Part shown: one piece after another, positions 1-4,919 of the stretch | Layout: the number at the start of each line of letters is the position of its first letter | Position numbering within the stretch: the first letter of the stretch is position 1 | Assembly (NCBI GenBank): GCA_005791855.1 | Contig: SXUH01000139.1 | Coordinates: forward strand, 1-5,555 | Length of the DNA stretch: 5,555 bases | From: Bdellovibrionales bacterium | Lineage (GTDB): Bacteria; Bdellovibrionota; Bacteriovoracia; Bacteriovoracales; Bacteriovoracaceae | Reading direction: 5' to 3' | Notes under the pieces: model-generated | What the model saw: only the letters and a program-made list of their open reading frames with translations | Told to the model about the DNA's origin: nothing | Database searches by the model: none | Program-made: the position numbers and the translations under genes

Positions 1-380
1 CCGTTCCCGTTGAACGTCAGGGTGGACCCGTAGCTGTAGAGCGAAGTCACGTACTTGGTCTCGTAGCGCTCGTAGGTCGCGCGGGCGAAGCGCTCCGAGG
101 TCGGGAGGGCCGGGACGATGGCCTCGCCGGCGAGGACGACGTCTCTCTTCTTGATGTAGGCCTTCTTGTTCGGCACGAGGACGTTCAGGGCCTTGTCGTT
201 CTTGGCGTTGGGGGCGACGGTGATCTTCTTCCCTCCGCGCATGAACCCGATGGGGGTCGTGAGCTCCGGGTCGCCGTAGATCACGGCCTTGTCCTTCAGG
301 ACCGTCCCAGTGAAATCCTCGGCCATCGCCGGGAGGGCGAGGACCGCGAGGAGGCCCGCGAAGGATCGTAGCAATTTCAT
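1..380 (-). CDS. Secreted protein with SH3-like region, 5' part only
   Basis: The frame is open from the ATG at 380 to the window edge (126 whole codons), so the C-terminus is missing. Residues 1-20 form a typical Sec signal peptide: a basic start (MKLLR), a Leu/Ala-rich core and an A-M-A signal peptidase I site before E21. Residues about 24-85 (from TGTVLKDKAVIYGDPE to IKKRDVVLAGE) have the short alternating strands and the Val-Tyr-x-x-Pro pattern of bacterial SH3-like domains, which often bind cell wall or act as periplasmic modules. This is judged by eye only. From about residue 100 the sequence turns aromatic and alternating (KYVTSLYSYGSTLTFNG), which could begin an outer-membrane beta-barrel; that is inference. 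An in-frame ATG at 401 would add seven residues (MDRFSSS) and has a weak GAGAG/GGA upstream. I prefer 380 because it gives a compact signal peptide, but 401 is possible. The gene is divergent from the lipoprotein gene at 561. Function is not recognised. Confidence 0.72.
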   Translation of the reverse strand, partial: MKLLRSFAGLLAVLALPAMAEDFTGTVLKDKAVIYGDPELTTPIGFMRGGKKITVAPNAKNDKALNVLVPNKKAYIKKRDVVLAGEAIVPALPTSERFARATYERYETKYVTSLYSYGSTLTFNGN

Positions 381-560
381 CGACGAGGAAAACCTATCCA
401 TAGAATTCCGACTCTCTTGGTCTGGATGCCGTCAGTGAGGGATCTCCCTTTAGTCTAACCCCGGCCAGAAAAAAAGAGGAGGGAAAAAGACTCCGGCTAA
501 ATTTCTTTTCTCGACGTCCGAAGAGCACAGGAGAATTAATGACTTGGTTAAGGAATACCT
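381..560. other. Divergent intergenic region
   Basis: This gap lies between two genes transcribed away from each other, so it should carry promoters for both. It is more A/T-rich than the genes, with a purine tract at about 468-490 (AGAAAAAAAGAGGAGGG and onward) and a TAAATT at 498-503 that could serve as a weak -10 for the plus strand. No convincing -35 partner was found at the right spacing for either strand. A small interrupted palindrome, AGGGA-TC-TCCCT, lies near 438-450. I cannot assign an operator. Two Shine-Dalgarno-like sites lie at the right end: AGGAG at 529-533 and AAGGA at 550-554. Confidence 0.4.
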
Positions 561-619
561 ATGAAGACACTCGCGCACGTTTCCCTTCTGACTTCCGCCC
601 TCCTGCTGGTTGGGTGTAA
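539..619 (+). CDS. Possible 26-residue upstream overlapping ORF
   Basis: An ATG at 539 follows AGGAG (529-533) with a 5-base spacer. This is at least as good a ribosome-binding site as that of the lipoprotein gene. The frame reads MTWLRNTYEDTRARFPSDFR and ends at TAA 617-619, inside the lipoprotein gene but in another reading frame. It is too short to recognise as a protein and may never be translated. If it is used, ribosomes on it would cross the lipoprotein start at 561 and compete with initiation there, so its role would be regulatory. The peptide has no run of one amino acid that would suggest classical attenuation. Confidence is low because a strong SD plus ATG can occur by chance. Confidence 0.2.
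   Translation: MTWLRNTYEDTRARFPSDFRPPAGWV
550..554 (+). promoter_or_regulatory. Ribosome binding site of the lipoprotein gene
   Basis: AAGGA lies 6 bases before the ATG at 561. A TAA at 549-551 closes the frame immediately upstream, so no longer in-frame start is possible. Together these fix the start at 561. Confidence 0.75.
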
Positions 620-2168
620 CGAAAAGGCGAAGTCTCCGGACGTCGGAACCTCCGGGTCCTCCACCAGCGGCGGCAGCGGCAGCGGCGTGGGCCCGGGAGT
701 CACCATCGTCCCGCCGGACGAGTTCTACTTCCGGGTCAACAACTCGTCCTCCACGCTCCTGAAGCACCACCTGCACAAGACGGGCTCGGGGAACTCGAGC
801 AAGAACTGCGAGATCAAGAACACCGCGGGCTTCGCCAGCGAAACCTACCGCGCCAACCAGTCCACCTACGACATCACCTGCTTCTTCGAGGCGGAGGAAC
901 TCTCGCTCTACATCAGCGGGTTTGGCCTCGAGGTCGAGGCGAGCAAGAACACCTGCGACTTCGTCGCCTACAGCCCGTACGGGTACTACGCGAGCCAGCC
1001 GGGGGACTCGTCGACGACGTTGACCCACGTGAAGTGCATGAACGACACGACGAACGCGGGCCACGTGTCGACGGCCTTTGGCCCCGCGGGGACGAACACC
1101 TTCGTGGAAGACATGGGCGGGATCATCGGGTGCAACGAGATGGTGGACACGGGGCTAACCCTCGGTAGCCGGAAGTCCTTCACCTACAACAGCGACGCGG
1201 ACCTCTGCCACTTCAACTACGGGGACAAGAAGTGCGACATCGGAGTGATCACCGTGACGGAGGCTCAGGTCACCTACACGCCGGCCACGGCCTCCGCTCC
1301 GGCCATCACCAAGACCAACGTCGTTAACCGCACCGTCAGCTGCGGCGGGACACCCGCTAACTGCGTGAAGGGCCCGGTGAAGCTCCACACGGACTTCCCG
1401 AACGCCACCAAGGTCACCGAGTTCTACCAGCCGGAGGTGAACAAGGACTTCTCCAAGGACTACCAGTTCGAAGGGCTGATCAAGACCCTCGTCCCCTCCA
1501 GCATCGGGTACGTGAACTACCGCCGGGACCTCGCCTCGAAGAACATCAACTACATCACCTCCGACATCTCCGCCGCGGGCGTCTTCGTGAACGGAACCTA
1601 CCGGAGCTCCTTCGGGAACACGACCCACGGCCGGACCTTCGACGGCGGAGTCATGGAAGCCTACAGCCGGAGCATGCTGATGAACGGGACGGACCTCTAC
1701 AGCTCCGCCTACCACGACTCGGTCTCCGTCTACGACGACACCTACACCGCCAGACCCCTCGCCGCAGAACCGTTCGTCGGCGTTCCACCGTACCAGGTGA
1801 ACCCGTTCTACACCTTCCACTGCCTCGACACGGCGATGGACATCAAGGCGCGGATCAAGATCGCGGTGCGAGACTGGGACCGGACCTTCACCGTGAGCAG
1901 CGACCTCGACTGGCTCACCGACCTGTGGAAGAACCCGCTGGCCTACGAGCCGCGGATGGACCTCCCGGGGGTGGAAGAAGTGGATAACGATCCGGACCGC
2001 TTCAACCCGTTCAACGACCGGGCCGACTTCGACGACATGATCGAGATGGAGAGAACCGCGGGGGCCTACAACGCGGCCACCACCAAGTGGAGACCGAAGC
2101 CGGTGATCCTCGGGCCGATGAACTACTCGGACGGGTTCTTCAACCCCCTCCTCTTCCCGGGCCACTAA
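561..2168 (+). CDS. Cysteine-rich secreted lipoprotein, function unknown
   Basis: This is a 535-residue protein of no family I recognise. Residues 1-19 form a lipoprotein signal peptide: K2, a hydrophobic core, and the lipobox L-V-G-C with C19 as the expected lipidated residue. N20 and E21 follow, with no Asp at +2, which in enterobacterial rules favours the outer membrane. Residues about 27-47 are a Ser/Gly linker that probably spaces the body from the membrane. The body (about 50-535) has ten further cysteines (83, 107, 132, 159, 191, 216, 225, 261, 268, 421). The even number in an exported protein suggests disulfides. It is rich in Tyr, Asn, Thr and Asp. The end has an acidic stretch (residues 475-493, VDNDPDRFNPFNDRADFDD) that might bind a cation; this is speculative. 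No catalytic motif was found. Codons end heavily in C or G, as expected of a native, well-expressed gene, and the gene has its own strong terminator. It appears monocistronic. Confidence 0.9.
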   Translation: MKTLAHVSLLTSALLLVGCNEKAKSPDVGTSGSSTSGGSGSGVGPGVTIVPPDEFYFRVNNSSSTLLKHHLHKTGSGNSSKNCEIKNTAGFASETYRANQSTYDITCFFEAEELSLYISGFGLEVEASKNTCDFVAYSPYGYYASQPGDSSTTLTHVKCMNDTTNAGHVSTAFGPAGTNTFVEDMGGIIGCNEMVDTGLTLGSRKSFTYNSDADLCHFNYGDKKCDIGVITVTEAQVTYTPATASAPAITKTNVVNRTVSCGGTPANCVKGPVKLHTDFPNATKVTEFYQPEVNKDFSKDYQFEGLIKTLVPSSIGYVNYRRDLASKNINYITSDISAAGVFVNGTYRSSFGNTTHGRTFDGGVMEAYSRSMLMNGTDLYSSAYHDSVSVYDDTYTARPLAAEPFVGVPPYQVNPFYTFHCLDTAMDIKARIKIAVRDWDRTFTVSSDLDWLTDLWKNPLAYEPRMDLPGVEEVDNDPDRFNPFNDRADFDDMIEMERTAGAYNAATTKWRPKPVILGPMNYSDGFFNPLLFPGH

Positions 2169-2176
2169 GTAAACGC

Positions 2177-2211
2177 AAAAAAAAGCCCCTCTTCCGAGGG
2201 GCTTTTTTTTT
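2177..2211. terminator. Bidirectional intrinsic terminator
   Basis: AGCCCCTC (2184-2191) and GAGGGGCT (2196-2203) form a perfect 8-bp GC-rich stem around a TTCC loop. A run of A on the left (2177-2184) and a run of T on the right (2203-2211) extend the pairing and give a U-tract in both directions. It starts 8 bases after the lipoprotein stop and ends the plus-strand transcript. On the minus strand it ends the transporter transcript, whose TAA (2212-2210) sits inside the T-run. The position between convergent stops fits a shared terminator. Confidence 0.95.
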
Positions 2212-3601
2212 ATTTTTCCATGTAGTTCTTAACCTTGTACCTCGTTCCCATGAACCAGAAGATTCCGGCGAAGACGGCCATGAGGGCCGCGAAGAACATG
2301 AAGTACGAGGTCGACGCGACCGGCAGGACCTTCTCGAGCTTGGAGACGTAGGCCGTGAGGATGTTCCCGAAGAACACGGTGAGGAGCCAGATCGACATGA
2401 TGGAGGACTTCATGGACCGCGGCGCCTGGGTGTAGGCGAACTCCAGACCGGTGATGGAGACCATCACTTCGGCCATGGTGATCACGAGGTACGGGAAGAA
2501 CTGCCACATGACGTTGAGCTTGACGCCGTTGTCGAGGTAGATCTGGATCAGGCCCACCAGGGCGAAGGAGACCGCGGCGACGAACATCCCGAGTGTCATC
2601 CGGCGGATCGGCGTGGACTTGTAGCCGATCTTATCCATGAACGGGTAGATCCCCATGGAGAAGAGCGGGATCAGGCCCATGACCATGATCGGGTTCCAGG
2701 CGGAGATCTGGGAAGCTTCGAACTCCACTCCCATGAACACGAGGTCCATGTTCATGGCCTGGATCACCCAGGACGACCCGTGCTGGTCGAAGAGCGCCCA
2801 GAACACGGAGATGGCGGCGAAGAGCTTGGCGATGTCGAAGACGGCGCGGACCGCTTCGATCTGCTCCTGGGAGTGATCCTTGATCGCCCCGTCCAGGAAT
2901 TTCTGGCCCGGCTTGCGGCTGGAGTTATGCCGGAAGGCTGAGGCGACGACGTTGAAGAGACCGTGGCCATCCCCTTTGGTCGGCGGGACGTGGACGAACT
3001 CGTGGCGGCCCATCCAGAAGATGAAGGTCGCGATGAACATGAGCACGCCCGGGATCCCGAAGGCGATGCTCGGGCCGTAGTGCTTCAGGGTCCACGGAGT
3101 GATGAGGGTCGAGAAGAAGGAGCCGAAGTTGATCATGAAGTAGAAGAGCTCGTAGACCTTCTTCAGGAGGTGCTGCTGGTTGGCCTTGAACTGGTCACCC
3201 ACGTGCGCCGAGACGCACGGCTTGATCCCGCCGGAGCCGAAGGCGATGAGCGCGAGGCCGGCGTAGAGGCCCATCTTCGTTTCCCAGATGGCGAGGACGG
3301 CGTGGCCCACGCAGTAGACGAGAGACAGGTAGAGGATGGTCTTGTACTTCCCCCAGATCCGATCGGAGATGAACGCTCCCAGGACCGGGAAGAGGTAGCA
3401 CGCACCGGCGAAGAGGTGGTAGGTCGACGTGGCTTCAGCTTCCTGGAACAACAGGACCTGGATCATGAAGACGGTGAGGATGGATCGCATCCCGTAGTAG
3501 CTGTAACGCTCACAGGCTTCGTTCCCCACGATGTACTTGATCTGTGGTGGGAACTTGTTGTCTGCCGCTACGAGGCTGTCCGCGGTGGCCGCTTGTGACA
3601 T
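2210..3601 (-). CDS. POT/PTR2-family proton-coupled peptide transporter
   Basis: This 463-residue inner-membrane protein should import di- and tripeptides with protons (major facilitator superfamily, POT/PTR2 family). The family signatures are present. E28-x-x-E31-R32-Y-x-Y-Y-G is the proton-coupling ExxERFxYYG motif, with Tyr for Phe. GAFISDRIWGKYKTI (75-89) follows helix 2. GGIKPCVSAHVGDQF (124-138) carries the helix-4 lysine, K127. FYFMINFGSFFS (153-164) matches the second PTR2 signature. FWALFDQHGSSW (267-278) is in helix 7, and EFAYTQAP (387-394) carries the conserved helix-10 glutamate. I count 12 hydrophobic segments. The 58-residue link between helices 6 and 7 is hydrophilic and seems to lack the two extra helices (HA/HB) typical of bacterial POTs. 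The start is fixed by GAAGGAGA five bases upstream. The gene is last in the minus-strand cluster, 24 bases after the ferredoxin gene. The exact substrate cannot be read from the sequence. Confidence 0.95.
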   Translation of the reverse strand: MSQAATADSLVAADNKFPPQIKYIVGNEACERYSYYGMRSILTVFMIQVLLFQEAEATSTYHLFAGACYLFPVLGAFISDRIWGKYKTILYLSLVYCVGHAVLAIWETKMGLYAGLALIAFGSGGIKPCVSAHVGDQFKANQQHLLKKVYELFYFMINFGSFFSTLITPWTLKHYGPSIAFGIPGVLMFIATFIFWMGRHEFVHVPPTKGDGHGLFNVVASAFRHNSSRKPGQKFLDGAIKDHSQEQIEAVRAVFDIAKLFAAISVFWALFDQHGSSWVIQAMNMDLVFMGVEFEASQISAWNPIMVMGLIPLFSMGIYPFMDKIGYKSTPIRRMTLGMFVAAVSFALVGLIQIYLDNGVKLNVMWQFFPYLVITMAEVMVSITGLEFAYTQAPRSMKSSIMSIWLLTVFFGNILTAYVSKLEKVLPVASTSYFMFFAALMAVFAGIFWFMGTRYKVKNYMEK

Positions 3602-3606
3602 GCTTA

Positions 3607-3614
3607 TCTCCTTC
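3607..3614 (-). promoter_or_regulatory. Strong ribosome binding site of the peptide transporter gene
   Basis: On the minus strand GAAGGAGA lies 5 bases before the ATG at 3601. It is nearly a full anti-16S match and the strongest site in the cluster. It fills most of the 24-base gap after the ferredoxin stop, leaving no room for a separate promoter there. Confidence 0.85.
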
Positions 3615-3625
3615 AGAAAGGTATG

Positions 3626-4165
3626 TTATTTGTCTTTGTTTTCTTTATCCGAATCGGTGAAGTTGAACGGCTTGGGGCGCTTGTTCCCCCCAAGTCGCTT
3701 GGGCCTGTCTTTATCCTCGCCCTCCGATTCCCAGTGACGATACCAAGTCTCCGACGGTTTTTCTTGGCTTTTTTCCTCACTTTCTCTGACCGCTTTTTCG
3801 ATCTCTTCCCTCTTTTTTAGACGGGTCGTGGTGCTCTTTGGCACTGCTGCGGGAGTGGAGCTGGAAGATTTTTCATGGGCGGAGATGTCGATGGTGACGT
3901 CGCCGGTGACCTTCGTCTGGCAGGAGAGCCGTTCCTTGGTGATGTGGAAGACGTTCCCGAGGAGCCGGACCTCTTCGAAGGTCTGTGGTGTCAGATTGAG
4001 CTCACCGGACTTGACCACGATCATGCAGTCGGTGCAGGTGGCGCAGCCGCCGCAGCTCGACTTGATCTTCTTCCCGGCCTTCTTGAGCTGGACGAGGAGC
4101 GTGTCCTCGGAGTTGAGTTCGATGGTTTCGCCCGAGGGCCAGAGGGTGCACTTGGAGAGGGTCAT
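3626..4165 (-). CDS. [2Fe-2S] ferredoxin with long charged C-terminal tail
   Basis: This 179-residue electron-transfer protein is predicted to be cytosolic, as no signal or membrane segment is seen. Residues about 3-95 are a ferredoxin domain. C38, C44, C47 and C82 fit the C-x5-C-x2-C-x34-C spacing of the adrenodoxin/ISC type, and C82 sits in L-S-C-Q as in Fdx proteins. A fifth cysteine, C41, lies inside the loop, as in E. coli Fdx. Residues about 96-179 have no counterpart in ordinary ferredoxins of about 100-115 residues. They are a Ser/Thr/Pro stretch, then Lys/Glu-rich, then a basic RPK-containing end, and look disordered. Base composition drops towards A/T in this tail. The ATG overlaps the stop of the preceding gene by 4 bases (ATGA) and has only a weak AAGAAAG upstream, so translation is probably coupled. 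No isc or suf genes lie nearby in the window, so its redox partner is unknown. Confidence 0.93.
   Translation of the reverse strand: MTLSKCTLWPSGETIELNSEDTLLVQLKKAGKKIKSSCGGCATCTDCMIVVKSGELNLTPQTFEEVRLLGNVFHITKERLSCQTKVTGDVTIDISAHEKSSSSTPAAVPKSTTTRLKKREEIEKAVRESEEKSQEKPSETWYRHWESEGEDKDRPKRLGGNKRPKPFNFTDSDKENKDK
3671..3703 (-). repeat. Three alternating complementary arms in the ferredoxin tail
   Basis: On the plus strand CTTGGGG (3671-3677), CCCCAAG (3688-3694) and CTTGGG (3698-3703) are arranged so that the middle arm can pair with either neighbour, giving two mutually exclusive hairpins in the mRNA. They lie in coding sequence for the basic RPKRLGGNKRPKP segment, 46 bases before the ferredoxin stop. 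They may simply reflect codons for a repeated RPK. No U-tract follows either hairpin, so they are not a terminator. Confidence 0.4.
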
Positions 4166-4443
4166 ACGACTTTCTTAATCTGCTGCTCGATGGTTTCCAG
4201 GATCTTCCCCTTGAACGGCTTGAGCATGAACCCGAGGTCGAGCTTCACCGTGGCCTCGCTCGGGCCGAAGTTGATCGTCGCTTCGAAGCCGGAGCCCTTC
4301 GCCACGAGTGTGGAGGTCGCGTCGTCGGTCCGCACGTCGGCCTTCACGCCGAACTTCGAGATCACGTCGGGGATGAGCTTCTTGGCCTGTTCGTAGCCCT
4401 TGCTCTTGTCGGTGATTTGAGAATACGGGATCTTAAGTTCCAT
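4162..4443 (-). CDS. Small protein resembling polyhydroxyalkanoic acid system family
   Basis: This is a 93-residue soluble protein. An amphipathic helix comes first (residues 10-30, KGYEQAKKLIPDVISKFG). It is followed by alternating strands with an A-K-G-S-G-F core (about 48-53) and I-N-F-G-P-S-E-A-T-V-K-L-D-L-G-F (57-72), and then a C-terminal helix (75-92). The order helix, G-x-G-F/strands, 'v-L-dLGfmL', helix matches what I know of the family annotated as polyhydroxyalkanoic acid system protein (PHA_gran_rgn), whose biochemical role is poorly defined. The match is by pattern only. No PHA synthase, depolymerase or phasin gene is in the window, so a role in PHA storage should not be assumed. 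AAAGGA lies 6 bases before the ATG. The stop overlaps the ferredoxin start by 4 bases, which suggests the two are made together. Confidence 0.62.
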   Translation of the reverse strand: MELKIPYSQITDKSKGYEQAKKLIPDVISKFGVKADVRTDDATSTLVAKGSGFEATINFGPSEATVKLDLGFMLKPFKGKILETIEQQIKKVV

Positions 4444-4449
4444 AAATAA

Positions 4450-4455
4450 TCCTTT
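4450..4455 (-). promoter_or_regulatory. Ribosome binding site of the 93-residue protein
   Basis: AAAGGA on the minus strand is 6 bases before the ATG at 4443, in the 20-base gap after dut. The gap also holds most of a doubled TAAGCA that begins at the dut stop. No promoter is evident. Confidence 0.7.
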
Positions 4456-4463
4456 GCTTATGC

Positions 4464-4919
4464 TTACTTGGTACCGGTGGAGCCGAAGCCCCCCGCCCCT
4501 CTCTGGGTCGTCCCCAGGGCCTGGGCCTTGATGAATTTCGTCTGGAGCACCGGACTGAGCACCAGCTGCGCAACCCGCAGGCCATGCTCGATGACGTAGT
4601 CCTCCCTCCCGAAGTTGCCGACGATGATGTTCACCTCGCCCCGGTAGTCGCAGTCGATGGTCCCGGGGCTGTTCACGATCAGGAGCGGAGACTTCAGGGA
4701 GAGCCCCGAGCGGGGCCGCACCTGGACCTCGTAGCCCAGGGGGATCTCCAGGGAAAGGCCCGTGGGAACGAGCACGCGCTCCCCGGGCTTAACGGTAAGT
4801 GATTTCTTCTCCGGGATGCTGGCGCGGATGTCCGCGCCAGCCGCCCCGGGGGTTGCGTAGAACGGGAGCTCGAAGCTCGGATCGAAGTGCTCCAGTGTCA
4901 GGACTCGGACCTCGACCAT
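4464..4919 (-). CDS. dut: dUTP diphosphatase (dUTPase)
   Basis: The enzyme hydrolyses dUTP to dUMP and pyrophosphate, keeping uracil out of DNA and supplying dUMP for thymidylate synthesis. It is a cytosolic homotrimer in this family. All five motifs of trimeric dUTPases are present in order: A27-G-A-D-I-R-A-S (motif 1), P69-R-S-G-L-S (motif 2), G86-T-I-D-C-D-Y-R-G-E (motif 3, with D89 at the position of the catalytic Asp), R115-V-A-Q-L (motif 4) and R140-G-A-G-G-F-G-S-T-G (motif 5, the P-loop-like C-terminal arm that closes over the nucleotide). The length of 151 residues is normal and the protein looks complete and active. The ATG shares one base with the pnp stop (TAATG), with GGAAGGG 6 bases upstream inside pnp. 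The two genes are therefore tightly linked and probably translationally coupled. Confidence 0.98.
   Translation of the reverse strand: MVEVRVLTLEHFDPSFELPFYATPGAAGADIRASIPEKKSLTVKPGERVLVPTGLSLEIPLGYEVQVRPRSGLSLKSPLLIVNSPGTIDCDYRGEVNIIVGNFGREDYVIEHGLRVAQLVLSPVLQTKFIKAQALGTTQRGAGGFGSTGTK

Noticed and set aside
438..450. Small palindrome AGGGA-TC-TCCCT as a possible operator
   Set aside because: The arms are only 5 bases with a 2-base centre, there is no second copy, and it is not placed against a recognisable promoter.
450..1064. 204-codon open frame on the minus strand across the lipoprotein start
   Set aside because: It is an Arg/Val/Ala-rich compositional shadow of the lipoprotein gene and runs through its promoter region. 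No motif was found.
1155..2165. 336-codon open frame on the minus strand, antisense to the lipoprotein gene
   Set aside because: Its composition is dominated by Val, Gly, Arg, His and Glu, as expected when a GC-rich gene with C/G third positions is read on the other strand. It has no recognisable domain and no good ribosome binding site, and the plus-strand lipoprotein is clearly real.
2087..2941. 284-codon plus-strand frame spanning the terminator and the end of the transporter gene
   Set aside because: It reads straight through a strong terminator and is a His/Asp/Glu-rich antisense shadow of the transporter gene.
2963..3598. 211-codon plus-strand frame antisense to the transporter gene
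   Set aside because: It is rich in Glu, Asp, Val and Arg, which is the mirror of hydrophobic membrane-protein codons. No start signal or family match was seen.
3875..4396. 173-codon plus-strand frame over the ferredoxin and the 93-residue protein
   Set aside because: It is antisense to two overlapping genes with clear family features, and its translated sequence has no coherent domain.
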